From NCBI GenBank assembly GCA_963854835.1, contig OY978525.1:76733628-76797627 (forward strand): a stretch of DNA of 64,000 bases. The letters run 5' to 3'. The DNA comes from Megamerina dolium (Eukaryota > Arthropoda > Insecta > Diptera > Megamerinidae). This document shows, in pieces, positions 46,370 through 58,264 of the stretch. Below the pieces are notes generated by a model. That model was not told where the DNA came from. It saw only the letters and a program-made list of their open reading frames with translations, and did no database searches. A program made the translations under genes and the position numbers. Positions within the stretch are counted from its first letter, which is position 1; the number at the start of each line of letters is the position of its first letter.

Positions 46370-48720
46370 TTAGTTCGTGCCTGTCAACATTGCCGCAGCG
46401 TTCATTTTGCGTTCCATTGCTCTATGGCGTTCTATGCGTCGGAGCTCAGTCATCATTCGTGCAGCTACCGATTGTACTACCACCCACTTTTCAAGTGATT
46501 CGCACATGTGCGATATCAGGTTGCTATTTGTAGGGAATTCTCCAAATGCTTCCTGCATAGCTTGCCTCTCATTTCTAAAGCGAGGACAACTGAAAAGGGC
46601 GTGTTCCGCATTTTCAATTTCACCAGGACATTCAGGGCAGAAAGGATCTTCCTCGTGCTTAAAACGGTGTAGATATTGCTTAAAACATCCATGTCCGCTT
46701 ATCAATTGGGTTAGATGGAAATCCACTTACGAAAAGCGCTAGCTACCTGCAGTGCACTCAAACGGTATGTAGATCTGATGCCAGCTATGTATGTAGCTTT
46801 CTGTGTTGCGTCAGCCCAAACTGGAGCTGCATACAGCATGATGGAGCTTGTCGCCTTTGCCAGCAATTTCCTTTTACTAGAACGGGTTCCACCTATGTTC
46901 CACATTATGCGCGACAAAGCATTATTCACCTTTGCAGCTTTATCGCTAACCGCGGCAAGGTGTTCCTTAAAAGACAACCGTGTGTCAATTCGTACGCCCA
47001 GGAATCTGATGTGGGGTAGCGAGGTGATTTCATGGTCACCAACCTTGAAGGTGAAAACCTCGCGTACTTTCCGTGTGGTCAGGAGTACCGTTTCTGTTTT
47101 TTAGGCAGCTAGAGTTAATCCAGCGCTGTGTAACCACCTCATGATGATGTTTATTGCGTCATTGCATAGTTCCTGCACTTTAGGTATTGTCTTCTCTATT
47201 ACAACCAGTGCTATATCATCTGCATAGCCAATCAACTTGGTTCCTGCTGGAATACTTATCTTCAGGATGTAATTGTACATAGCGTTCCATAATGTCGGGC
47301 CAAGTACTGAGCCTTGTAGAATGCCCCGCGAAACGTTATTCTGTTTCACGCCCACATCTGTATCGTATAGCAGTACTCTCTTGTCGAAGTAGTTGGCGAT
47401 TATCCGCGTCAGGTACTTTGGGGTGCTAAAATTTTCCAGTGCCTGTATGATCTTCGGCCACTTTGCTGTGTTGAAGGCGTTCTTGACGTCCAGTGTTACT
47501 AATGCGCAGTATTTCTTATTACCCCACCTCCACCTTATTCCGCTAGTAGCTTCACCACCTATATTTATTACCATTTGCACCGCATCTATTGTAGACTTCC
47601 CTCTGCGGAAGCCAAATTGTGTGGATGATAAGCCATTTGGCCGTTCCAACGTCTCCTGCAAACGATTAACAATTATCCTCTCCAGTATCTTCCCCAATGA
47701 ATCTAGCATACACAGCCGCCGGTATGATGACGGCTGGTCTGGTTGTTTGCCGGGTTTTAGAAGAAGCACGAGTCTCTGACGTTTCCACATAGGAGGAAAA
47801 ACACCCTCACGTAGACATTTGTCAAACATCGTTGCAAAAATACTTGGGTCCGCTTTGATAGCTGCCTTCATTGCTACATTAGGAATGCCGTCGGGTCCTG
47901 GAGCCTTATTATCTCCCACTTTATTCAAGTTAAGTAACACTTCTTCTGCAGTTACCGCTGGAATGTCACCTATTTCCGTGGGTGAACAGTAGTATTTCAA
48001 ACTCTCTTCGAGCGGGGGAAACAATACATTTACCACCCGTTCCATTAGCACTGGGTCCGTCGGTTGTGGTAATCTTGGTCCTCTTACTTTATTCATAACT
48101 ATTTTGTACGCCCTGCCCGAAGGATCGGTATCAGCACTTTCTCGGAGGTTTTTAAAACATGCATCCTTGCTCGTTTTAATCGCTTGGTGTGTCGCGTGAT
48201 CGTACTATGTGCAAAGGTTAGGTCTATAGCCGACCGTTTGTTCCCTGCTTCGAAAGTGTGTTGTCCGTCGTTGAGAAGTTCACGTCCAGTAAAGTCATAC
48301 TTTCCATGAGAACTTGGCCCCTCCGGTTCGTACATCTACTACTCCATGCTGTAGACCAAGCATTGAAATCATCGGCTATAATTACCGGATGTCGCGTTCT
48401 AGCTTCCGTCACCATATCCGTTATCATCCGTTCGAAATCGAGAATATCCATACTTGGTGGGGCATAGTACGAGAATAAGTATATACCCTCTATCTTAATC
48501 CATCTGAATCCGAGATGGGCAGTTGCAGCTCTGCTCTGATAGACCTTATTATTCGTTATCCATATTGCAGCTTTGTCCGATGAGTCGCTGACCCACTCAC
48601 AGCCGCTCACATTGTGGTCTTGCTCGCACAGTAGCGCAAGATCGAACTGGTTTTCAATTACTGTTTGCTGCAGAATATCTTGCGCTGCCGTACAATGGTT
48701 CAGGGTTAGTTGAACAATCT
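46370..48720 (-). pseudogene. LINE B ORF2 (endonuclease, RT, zinc finger)
   Basis: Endonuclease at 48720-48224 (WVSDSSDKAAIWITNN, FSYYAPPSMDI, VIIADDFNAWSTAW, where the usual GDFN Gly is Asp). RT in one 331-codon frame, 48096-47101: KAPGPDGIPNVAMK, FGFRRGKSTIDAVQ, GILQGSVLGPTLWN (usual Pro changed to Leu) and the catalytic GYADDIALVV. A stop follows SAGLTLAA near 47101. Later frames 46977-46370 hold the C-terminus with CPECPGEIENAEHALFSC. Few but decisive breaks. Confidence 0.88.
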
Positions 48721-48769
48721 ACATTTATTGTCTTTCTTTATTGCCTTCTGATATTCGGCACAGCGCGTA

Positions 48770-49440
48770 CTACCAGCCGCATGATTCCCTCCACATAGTG
48801 CGCATTTCTGTGCGTCTGTACTCGGCAAGAACCCATCCTATTCGGATCCGCTGCGCTTTTAGTACCTTTGCAGCGTCCACCAATGGTAGACTGATGTAAG
48901 CTGTTTGGGTACCTTGTTGCCCTATTTTCATGTTACGGACCTCTGACTCGTTCGGTCGCCGAATGTCACACTGCGCATGTAAAGCGTAACATACCTCTTT
49001 TGCCGTTGTTACCTTATCTAGGTCTCTTAGTTGAATCGTGCTGGAGTGAGTTTTTACTACAACTTCCGCCGAATCGCCTAGCACTTCCTTTACAGACGTC
49101 TGGAATTCTACCGTGCTCCGTTCCGGTGCTTGCTTTAGTTCCAGGAGCAGCTCATTTTTCGCTGTCCGTCGCACAGTCCTTACATTTTCTCCTAAGGATT
49201 TCAGTGCATCATCGCCTTTTATTTTCCTTAATATAGCAGCATACGTGATGGATGCTGAAGCCGCTATGATGAGTGCGTCTGGTTTCACTTTCACACCAAT
49301 ATATTTTCTCTGCTTTTTCTGTACTTTCGTCCACTTTTTTTGTGGTTGTGCCTGTTCCAGTATTGTACCGACCTTTGCATTCGTATTCTTCTACTGTTGC
49401 TTATTTTTATTTTCCACCACTGGTGTCACCTTGCTTGCTG
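48770..49440 (-). pseudogene. LINE B ORF1 (gag-like), 5' truncated
   Basis: The frame 49294-48770 reads KPDALIIAASASITYAAILRKIKG, then NELLLELKQ and RIGWVLAEYRR, the R1-clade ORF1 core that precedes the zinc knuckles. A frameshift near 48800 cuts into the CAxC knuckle area (about 48790-48740). The upstream part is missing. Confidence 0.75.
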
Positions 49441-49471
49441 CATTTGGTGGTTTATACTGGGATGCGTATGA

Positions 49472-49627
49472 TGCGTTTGAGGGTGTGCATGTATATGTGT
49501 GCGTATATGTGTGTGAGTAGTTACATTTTGTGGACACGATCGTGGGTGTATGTGCATGTGAGTATTTACATTTTTCGAGTATGAGCATAGAAATGCATGG
49601 ATATGAAAGAATATATCTTCAGTAGTA
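49472..49627. repeat. Palindrome right arm, outer segment
   Basis: Inverted match of 33136-33277. It holds the TGTGTGTGAGTAGTTACATT run next to the LINE B site. The match ends at TAGTA, where LINE C begins. Confidence 0.9.
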
Positions 49628-49805
49628 TCTTTAAGCATGGAAACAAATAAAATAAACAACAACAATAACAGTGAAAATTCAAAAGAGGAGGCTTTCACAC
49701 GAAGGCCTAAATGAATGTACTCGCCAGTAAAACTATCGAGTAACGAACAAACAAGTCGGCTTGAGGATTAAAAGTCGCCGGCTGTTGGGGTAATTAACCC
49801 GGATG

Positions 49806-51095
49806 AGTGCAAGACTCCATTTGTGTCAGAGTTGCCGGTAGAGGTTCACTCACCGATAGAAGCTACAGGTAGGGGAGATATTGTGACGAAACAAAAATTG
49901 AGAAATGAGGAGACCGGACAGCGGGAAGGTGAGGTAGACCTAACTACTGCTGATATACGGAATAACGACGCATTTGATATTCTGGGCCACAAAATTGCTG
50001 AGCTCCAAAGCATGGTTGGATCGCAAAGGCACATTAACAAGATGATGCGATATTTGGTATCTAATATTGCAGCCCTTCACGAAGAAGCATCTGAAAGATA
50101 CTCGCATAAGCGGCAAGTCCCAACCATTATGGAGTCAAAGGGTTCACAGACATCGCCTACAAGACAGCATGACAAAGTCATTGGTCAGAAGCAGGAGATG
50201 CAAAAGGTAGCAGGCAGGGCAAAAGAACTTGACATGGAGAGGACATAGAAACTAAATCAACAGAGTAAGGAGGAGTGGCAGCCTGTTACAAAGGAGGGAG
50301 CAAACAAGCCACCACCAAAGTAAGGAATTTCCTTAGAAATTAAAGGAAAAGTAGTTCCAAAGCGTATACGTGCTCGACCCGAAGCTATAGTCATAACTAA
50401 AACCGGAGATTTATCATACGCTGATATATTAAAAAAACTGAAGACTAACCCAGATTTTCAGCAGCCTGGCGAAACGGTTAATAAAATCACAAATACCTCT
50501 AAAGGTGAAATATTGTTGGAGTTAAAAGGCAAACCAAGTGAGAAAGCAGAAAAACATAAGGAAGCGATGGAACAAGCTCTCCAAAAGTCAGCTAGCATCA
50601 AAACACTGCGACCACACATCACTATTGAATGTCGGGCTTTAGATGAAATTACTGCGGCGAAAGACTGCAGTGGTAGAGAAATACCCAGAAATAAGACACT
50701 TGGACGTAAGTGCTGAAAGTCCATGCGAACGACTTGGAATGGTTCACAAACAGCGCTGATTAGACTTCCTGCAGAGACAGCAAAAGCAATATTAAATGGT
50801 GATCGAATCCGTGTGGGTTGTATGGAATCACTGATGATGTTTACTAATTGATGTAAACAGATGTCAGTGCTTTGGTTTTGGACATATATCAAGGCACTGT
50901 AAAAGTACTATAGACCGTACAGATGCTTGCATGCGCTGTGGAAACAAAGGCCATCGAGCAAACCTGTGTAAAGCACTGTCCAAATGTGTTATATGTGAAC
51001 CAGGAAGAAAATGTGGAAACGAACACCCTACTGGATGTTATAAATGCCCAGTCTATAAAGCAGCTCTACAAGAAATAAGAAAGCAGAATGATTAG
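49806..51095 (+). pseudogene. LINE C ORF1 (gag-like) with three zinc knuckles
   Basis: The frame from 49823 has a Glu/Gln-rich, likely coiled region (HKIAELQSMVGSQRHINKMM). A stop lies near 50249. It continues with ITKTGDLSYADILKKLKTNP (about 50395), EILLELKGKPSEKAEKH, and, after breaks, CQCFGFGHISRHC, CMRCGNKGHRANLC and CVICEPGRKCGNEHP (50865-51040). The order (YADIL segment, then knuckles) is that of R1-clade ORF1. The ORF2 start at 51088 overlaps its end. Confidence 0.82.
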
Positions 51096-53060
51096 GTGCA
51101 TACAGATAAATCTGAACCACTGTGAAGAAGCACAGGATATCCTCCTAAAAACAATAGCTGAACAACAAATTGGCGTTGCACTAATAAGCGAGCAATACAA
51201 AAATCTAATAAATAATGGAAAGTGGTTAAGCGACATGAGCAGTAAAGCAGCGATATGGACCTGCGGTAATCTCCCTTTTAAATGCAAAAGTAGCAACCAA
51301 CACGTAGGTTTTGTCTACGCACAAATTAAAGGAGTACATTTCTACAGTTGCTATGCACCGCCAAGTGTAACAATACCAGACTTTGAAGATATGGTAGACC
51401 GATTGGTGAATGAAGCGAGAGGAAAATCACTCATAATAATCGGGGGTGACTGTGATGCCTGGGCTACGGAGTGGGGTAGCGTACGCACGAATAGTAGAGG
51501 GACACTAGTCTTAGAAGCGTTCGCCTGTTTAGACATGGTGGTGCTGAATCATGGTAATGCATTCGCCTTCGATAATGTAGGAGGAGGATCGGTTGTGGAT
51601 ATTACATTCGCAAGCCAAGTGCTGGCAAGAGCTATGGAAGGGAAAGTGTCGGATGTATGTATATACACATATTGACCATATGGTCAATACGAAACCAGCT
51701 GCGAGGTTCCAATTACCCAGAACACAAACAAAGGCACAAACAAAAGGCTGGAAAGTTAAAAAACTTGATATGGACGTTTTGGAATACGTCCTTGATGGTC
51801 TGCATATAATCCAAGGCAATGCTGAAAAACAAGCTGAGCATGTAATGCGATTACTTGAGAACGTATGTGATGCAGCAATGCCTCGACAGGAGAAAAGTAA
51901 CGGAAGGGCCCCAGTCTACTGGTGGAACAAAGATATAGTTAGCCTACGCTCACAATGTCATAGACACCGCAGAATGCAACAGAGGGGCAGAGGTACAGAA
52001 CAATATGGGAATTTGCAATCACAGTACAAGGCGACAAGGAAGCTGCTACGAAAAGCGATATCTAAGAGCAAAAGTCAGGCTTTTCTTCACTTAATTGATG
52101 AAGTGCAAAACAATCCCTGGGGGAACGCGTACAGGATTGTGCTGAATAAAGTTAAGAGTTATAATGCTAATTCAACCATCTGCCCGATCATCATGTCAAA
52201 AATCGTAAATGCTTTATTCCCAAAACACAGCTCGGAAGTGGTCGAACCTGAAATCCAAGTTGATACAGACACAATTCCATCTGTAACCCCAGACGAAGTT
52301 GCTACAGCTGCACATAAAATAAAAAATGAGAAAACCCCAGGACTTGATGGTATACCTAACGTGGTACTCAAGACAGCCATTAATATGAAACCAGAAGTTT
52401 TTGCGCAGCTATATGCGGCCTGCCTTAGAGAAGGGTCATTTCCACTTCGGTAGAAACGTCAAAGACTTGTCCTAATCTGTAAAGGCGGCAAACCACCAGA
52501 TGAACTGTCTTCGTATCGTTCACTATGTATGCTGGATACTGCGGGTAAGGTACTGGAGCGGATCATATGCTCTAGATTGGAAAAATACACTGAAGGAGAA
52601 ACAGGTCTTTCTGAATGGCAATATGGATTCAGGAAAAACCGCAGTACTGTCGATACGATTGAAAAACTGTGTGAAATTGCAAAAAAAGCAATGGAAGGGA
52701 AAAGATGGAGAGGGGCATTAAAGAATATTGTGCTGTTGTAGCCCTAGATATCAAAAATGATTTTTATTCAGTAAATTGGTCGTATACACTAAATTATCTT
52801 CGAGGTATCCATGCACCGGAGTACTTAATTCGAATAATTTGAAATTATTTTAAAAGTAGAACTCTGTACTATGACACAGACGAAGGTTCAAAGCAGTACA
52901 AGGTGACGGGTGGAGTACCGCAAGTACTGGGATCACTTCTCTGGAATATTATATACGACGTTATACTTAAAATACAAAAGCCGAAAGAAGTAGATATCAC
53001 CAAGCGCAGTCAATTCGTGGTGATAAGAAACTACCGCAGGTTGAACGGATAGAATTAGAG
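51088..53060 (+). pseudogene. LINE C ORF2 (endonuclease and truncated RT)
   Basis: MIRCIQINLNHCEEAQDILL opens the endonuclease, with VALISEQYKN, FYSCYAPPSV and IIIGGDCDAWATEWGS (GDFN-type block with Phe changed to Cys). A frameshift near 51670 is followed by a 286-codon frame to 52453 with KTPGLDGIPNVVLK. A stop lies inside PLR-KRQRL near 52452. RT pieces continue at 52529-52960 (FRKNRSTVDTIEKL, GGVPQ). The YADD region is missing after 52990. The C-terminal zinc-binding part lies beyond BEL3 at 58700-58850 (LTQFLSDHGCF-like). Confidence 0.85.
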
Positions 53061-53161
53061 AATATAATTAGCCATAGTGAACGAGTATGGCAATATAGTT
53101 GAGACTTATCGACGAAAGGGCGGTGCACACATACACTAATACCCAATATAAAAATGGATAG

Positions 53162-53582
53162 TGTTTCAGCGGGGAGCGAGTGGGAATGCCGTTGGGCTTG
53201 CTGCGATGTGGTGCACTTGCCTAGAGTTGTTTGGGTGGTTGTTACTATAAATAAACGTCTTTCTTCGTCTTTGTCACAAATGAAATATCTCGCACTTTCT
53301 TTTAAATTATTTATTTATTAAATATAATTTAAACATTTGTTATTTAATAGAATACGGGAGGGAAATGTCGCGCACTGTGTCGAGGGAGTTTTTATCAACA
53401 ATGTAAAAATATATAAAAATGGAAAGTGAGGAGTATAAAGTAAAAGAAAATAGAGTATGGGAGTGAGAGATAGAGACAATTAGAGAATTAGAAATTGCGG
53501 AACGAATAGAATTATATTAGGGTTGCTAACCCTTCGAAACCTTATACGGGCAGTGCACGACACACATCTTCTGGCGTAGACA
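53162..53582 (-). repeat. BEL3 3' LTR
   Basis: Plus-strand ends TGTTTCAGCGGGG and CTGGCGTAGACA, matching 58265-58679. The polypurine tract lies next to it at 53583-53600. Confidence 0.94.
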
Positions 53583-53600
53583 TTCCGCCCCCCTTGCAGG
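53583..53600 (-). other. BEL3 polypurine tract
   Basis: Minus strand CCTGCAAGGGGGGCGGAA abuts the LTR, as needed for plus-strand priming. The same tract lies at BEL2 (26799 onward). Confidence 0.85.
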
Positions 53601-53848
53601 AATACTGCAAAAGAGACGGAACCTCCACCCGAGACGTAGGGAATGAGAAAAAAATTAAATGAAAAGTAAATCCAAATAAAAGTACGGTATTTCATATACT
53701 TAAATTTAAACTTAAAAATACTTAAAATTAACTATAAAATATTCCTATGCGTATATGTGCGATGATACATCATCAGGAAAAGCGGGAAATTGAAGTGGAA
53801 GGTTGACGTTCACACGAGTGAAAAAGAGCTCTTGAGGCGGGATGACAC

Positions 53849-53956
53849 ATGTTGATTGTTGAGGATGTTGATTGCAGATCTCGAAGCGAATGTTGATTGA
53901 AGAACGTGTTGATTGATGAGCGTGTTGATTGATGAGTGTTGTCCCATGTTGATTGG
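53849..53956. repeat. Six irregular TGTTGATTG repeats in BEL3
   Basis: TGTTGATTG occurs six times in about 105 bp, twice as the longer GTGTTGATTGATGAG. BEL2 has only two or three degenerate copies near 27080-27160, so the array grew or shrank after the copies parted. Function unknown. Confidence 0.8.
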
Positions 53957-54599
53957 TGTGTAGATCGGGGTTGGATCACACCATCTCAGGTGAACAGATT
54001 CCATCAGGGCTGGTCGTAGACCAGATCAAAGGTTTCGAGAAGTCAACGTAGTTGACAAACCTAGAGCTCGTAGAGCGCTTGCAGCATTAACTTTTCCATA
54101 TTGTCGGGATTGCCATAATATGCAACGCTCGTGACAAGTTATAAACTCGGATAGAATCTGCGTGTCTTGAGTTCATGATGACTCAGCTCATGAATATGTA
54201 GCAAATAATGTGAAATTAACACATGGGATTATTCATACGCATATAAACTATGCCAGTGCATAGTTCCATTGAAGCTTCGTAGAAGTTCGGGAATTAAATC
54301 GGGCAGTTACAGTGAACTGAACCATGTGAGATAGGGATGCGTATGACGGTCAGTATCGTATAACCTGACAAAACGTTGCTACATAATACGGGTGTGGCAT
54401 CAGAGGCTTATATGTTGCTCAAGCCACAATCTTCAAATCACCTTTTACGTGACAGCAATTTTGGGGGCCCAGTATTAGGCGGGATCGAATGTATTGCTGT
54501 TCGAGTACAAGTCCTCTCGTTGATTGAACGAGCCTTTTGTGGGGAGTGATATGCAGAACTCGATATTCCGTTGGATATTGCTGTATGGGAAGTATTACG

Positions 54600-55160
54600 T
54601 CTAGTAAATACTTTTGACGGGAGATGTCGTCTTCTTGGATGTGATCTGTAAGATCGATCCTTTGCATCTGACGGGAGCATTGTAAAACGGTGAACTTTCC
54701 GCTTTGCTCTCGGGTCATGCCGTGCTCTGTGAAGCAGGGAATGATATTGCTTCCCACAAAGATGGCATGAAAACACACTGTGGCATTTCGCAAGGGTATG
54801 CGATGTTGCCAAACAGTTGTTGCAAATTCCATACTGATGCACACAGAGTATTCTCTCTTCAACCGTAAGTTTGGAGAACTCTTTACAGTGTCGCAGGGGG
54901 TGTTTGCCTCTACATAGCGGGCAGCATGTCTTCGTGACAGTACTATGCAATGAACTAACATCTTTAGTTGTTGCGAGAGTTTTTTCCGAACATTTGGGGT
55001 GTATTCTATCATTCGATCGTGTCGGGTGCTTATCGCATCTAGTACGAGGAGATGAACGCGGGAGTTTGTCGAAATGGATTCTGCTGTGGAACGATGAAAC
55101 CTTTTTATGGGAGGTCGATTTCATTTGTGGGCAGATTGCCGTGATGGGTACTGTATCCAA
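54600..55160 (-). pseudogene. BEL3 second zinc-binding module
   Basis: The frame 55160-54438 reads through VSSFHSRIHFDKLPRSS and then CCPLCRGKHPLRHCKEFSKL, GICNNCLATSHTLAKC and CHLCGKQYHSLLHRARHD. This is a full three-finger BEL-type module like the one at 55290-55480, with different residues. The open frame continues to 54438. It lies where RT would be expected to start. BEL2 has it too. Confidence 0.82.
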
Positions 55161-55289
55161 AGCTGCATTGTGTTTTTCCTTCGCAACAACTCGCAGCTGA
55201 GAAGTGCAAGTACGCTGACAAGGACGTTCAGCTGATGTTTCAGTGGGAGTTGACTCGGGAGTTGCATCGCAACGAGTGCTGGAAACATT

Positions 55290-55500
55290 CTCTAGCCTAT
55301 GAAGTAAAGAATGATGCGTTTTCGCACAAAACGAACACGTGAATATGCTTTTGCAATTGCTACGGTCGTGAGAATTAGCAAAGCAATTGCTACACAGTTT
55401 CTGCTTTTTTACAACATTGTACCGTTCTTCTATTCCTAATTTAAGGAAATCCGGGCAATGGCGAAGAGGGTGTGTTTTCCTACACAGTGGACAACCGCGA
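55290..55500 (-). pseudogene. BEL3 first zinc-binding module
   Basis: Minus-strand reading gives CPLCRKTHPLRHCPDFLKLG, LCSNCFANSHDRSNC and CSFCAKTHHSLLHRLE, directly after the gag frame. It resembles the second module at about 45-50% by eye. It is the usual position for the BEL gag zinc knuckles. It is separated from gag only by the stop at 55502. Confidence 0.8.
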
Positions 55501-55501
55501 G

Positions 55502-56662
55502 TTACAATGTTGTTAGGGTATTTACTGATTTTTCTGGGAGTCGTTGAGGACTGTTCGATCGCCTGGGAGGGTCGAACCGACCGGGTTGCCGATTCGATGG
55601 CGTGCTAAATTGACGATTCTGTGGCTGGCTGGGTTGCCGGGAACCACTTCGAATGTCTGAGACCGATTCCAAAGTCTGATATCGCTCAGTTAAAAAGGTG
55701 TCGAAGTCACTCCACTTTGGGATTTCGCGCTTATTCTTCAAAGACTGCTCCCAAAGACACAGAGTTGTGTCGGGAATCTTCGTCGAACACAAATAAACGA
55801 AAATCGCATCCCACTGAGAGGTGTCGATATTCAACAGCTTCAAGTGTGTGATGCTGTCATTTATAGTGCGTTGCAGTCGCTTTAAGTTAGGGCCAGTTTC
55901 TCGAGTTACCGGCTGGAGAGTGAAAAGGGATTTCAACTGTAAGTTGACCAGAATTCTCTTATTTTCATATCTCTCCTCGAGATTATGCCATGCTAGTGCG
56001 AAGCCATCATTAGTCAAGGGAGTGGACTGAATGATATTATGTGCTTCGCCTCGGGTTTTCTGAAGCAAGTGGTATAATTTTTCCACTGGCGACAGCCGGG
56101 TGTTATTGCGATATAAGGCCGTAAACATGTCACGAAAACTTGGCCATGACACATAATCGCCAGAAAAACATGGGGTGTCGCATGGAGGCAGCTGAATAGC
56201 GGGAAATAAATGTTCATTATTTATTTTCTCAACGGGTGGATTTGGAATTGCCGGAGAAGAGGAAACTGCGGGGGATGCCACCTCGGAACTCAGCTCGTGA
56301 AGCACAGCCGGAAATGAAGGATGACGGGGTATATTTTCAGCGGGAGAAGAGGAAACTGCGGAGGGTAACACTTCGGAGCTCAACTCGTGAAGATTAGCGT
56401 TGATTGTAGAGAGGCACCGGACATAAGAGGTTAAGTACTCCGTATATGCCTCTTTAATTTGATTAACGTCAACATCTTCAGCTACTTCCTCTGTCATGAG
56501 AGAGTAATATGCCGTTTTGCAATCACTCCATAGGGATAGGAATTGCTTTTTCTGTGCCTCCAAGCTAATTTTGTTATGAGCTTCTGGGTTGATGGCATGA
56601 AAATTGCTATCAAAATCAATAATATCTTCCACGGCAGCTCTGAAGAGATCGTAAGCTGCCAT
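55502..56662 (-). CDS. BEL3 gag-like protein, open frame
   Basis: 386 codons from the ATG at 56662 (MAAYDLFRAAVEDIIDFDSN). BEL gag features in order: an acidic helical N-terminus with AQKKQFLSLWSDCKTAYYSL; a Ser/Ala/Pro-rich linker in which LHELSSEVLPSAVSSSPA is imperfectly repeated; then PCFSGDYVSWPSFRDMFTAL, NNTRLSPVEKLYHLL and LKLLNIDTSQWDAIF; and KNKREIPKWSDFDTFLTERY near the end. The stop falls just before the first zinc module, so the original frame probably continued. It is the only sizeable open protein of this element and may be made. It probably acts as a capsid-type protein, inferred from family. Confidence 0.88.
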   Translation of the reverse strand: MAAYDLFRAAVEDIIDFDSNFHAINPEAHNKISLEAQKKQFLSLWSDCKTAYYSLMTEEVAEDVDVNQIKEAYTEYLTSYVRCLSTINANLHELSSEVLPSAVSSSPAENIPRHPSFPAVLHELSSEVASPAVSSSPAIPNPPVEKINNEHLFPAIQLPPCDTPCFSGDYVSWPSFRDMFTALYRNNTRLSPVEKLYHLLQKTRGEAHNIIQSTPLTNDGFALAWHNLEERYENKRILVNLQLKSLFTLQPVTRETGPNLKRLQRTINDSITHLKLLNIDTSQWDAIFVYLCSTKIPDTTLCLWEQSLKNKREIPKWSDFDTFLTERYQTLESVSDIRSGSRQPSQPQNRQFSTPSNRQPGRFDPPRRSNSPQRLPEKSVNTLTTL

Positions 56663-58244
56663 CCTTTTAGCAATTGTAGAATTCCAGATGTAATACGGGA
56701 TAAAATTTGAAAACGAGAGAGCGAATTGCTTGCGAATCTCGAGTTATGTTGCCTGTTCGAACGATTTATCAAAAAAATGGGTTGCCAAAATGTGACTGGC
56801 AAGAGATTAGTCCGAAAGACTTAGTCTTCCTCAGTGAAGTTAAGTGGAACCAGTGGGCAAACTTATGGGATTACGATAATATTATATAAAAATACACGTA
56901 GGTATATATATATATATAGGAAAATAACCGCGGGACGGAATAACAGTTTGGGAACCACTGTATTGTACGTTCCGGAACTTGTACTATATTATCTCTCACC
57001 AAGAATTAATTTGTATTATATTTGATCGCACTGTAGCAACTTGGGGTTGAGAGTGACTATTTTTCTCGCTGGGTGTTTTTCAATAGAAAAGATAGTGTAC
57101 AATTGTTATTGCAGTTACATTTCCTTTATAAAAAACACCAGCCAATGCAATTATATTTTGTTGCTATCATATGTATATGCAAAACAAAAATTGGGAGATA
57201 GAAATTTAGCAACAATATGCACTACCGCTATATTTGTGATCAAACGCAGGTATATTTATCGAGACAAATCAATGCGTTTTATTGTTGCCTATGTATGACC
57301 AAATACTTTTATTGCTTACTTTTGGGTGTGCTTGTTGTTGATGGTTTAGGGATATGCATGAACCATAGCAGGCAGTTGAAATGTGTCAACAACAACAAGT
57401 AATCGCATGTGCGTTTGTATAATAAGGCGGTTGTTTTTGCAAATGCACAAGGCAAAGGTATTGAGAAAAAAATGCAATATGTATGAAATTGTTATTGCAC
57501 TGCCAAACAAATATTTTTGAATATTTTAATGTTATTGCCGATATCAGTTTTCGTGAGGGAAAAAACAACTTCTATTGGGAAAGTGTAGTTGTATTATGCT
57601 TTGTTCTTCCTTTTACAAAGCAAGAGAATTTTGTTGTTATTATTGGCAATAATATTTTTCGTAGAGGGGAATATACGGGGCGATACGACGGATATGATAC
57701 CACTTATTTGTTATGAGAGAGATGCTTTGATGATGATATATTTTTTCTTTCTCTCTTCTCTTATCAATATGTACTTATGTAAATGGTATGTGCAATATGT
57801 GGGATATGATTTCGGGTATTGTTTTTGCACATATACCAATTAACAACACTTTGAATAATAGGAAGAAGTACATAAGCGGGAAATAAAAACAAAATAGATC
57901 AACCAAAAGTGCGTTTTGCCGTCGGCAAAACACTATCTATGGTATCACAATATATATGTTGTAATTTCTTAATTTTTGCAGCTACATATATGGGAGAGTT
58001 TATTAAGCAAAATGCAATATTTAGCTCAGCGAGAGATTCGCTGTAAGTTATCGGGATGTTTAAGCGGGATTTAATATAAAATGTACGTACGACGTACTCA
58101 TAAATAATGTAGCCAAAAATTAAGAAATCAACAATAATTGTTGAATATATCGGGATATGACGGGATATATTTTTGTGGGTACATAAAACGCACGGAATGT
58201 ACGTACCTGGGGTGGCAAGATTTGCTTACCAATCGTTGCGAGCC

Positions 58245-58263
58245 GATCCGGCTCGAAGGACCA
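58245..58263 (-). other. BEL3 primer-binding site
   Basis: Minus strand TGGTCCTTCGAGCCGGATC, one base inside the 5' LTR. TGG is the complement of tRNA CCA. This TGGTCCTTCGAGCCGGAT form is one I associate with BEL/Pao elements. Confidence 0.8.
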
Positions 58264-58264
58264 A

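Larger units (their letters stand above)
46184..49471 (-). mobile_element. R1-clade LINE B in an ACAY repeat (right arm)
   Basis: Minus-strand LINE of 3.29 kb with an interrupted poly(A) tail (T runs at 46184-46214). The flanking 13-bp near-repeat is TGCGTATGAGGGT (46171-46183) and TGCGTTTGAGGGT (49472-49484). Its RT differs strongly from LINE A, so it is another subfamily. The 5' end is truncated in ORF1. It lies in the same microsatellite position of the right arm as LINE A in the left arm. Confidence 0.9.

Noticed and set aside
33136..49627. Polinton/Maverick or Galileo-type element
   Set aside because: Long inverted arms fit, but no packaging ATPase, DNA polymerase B or P-type transposase coding is present in the loop.
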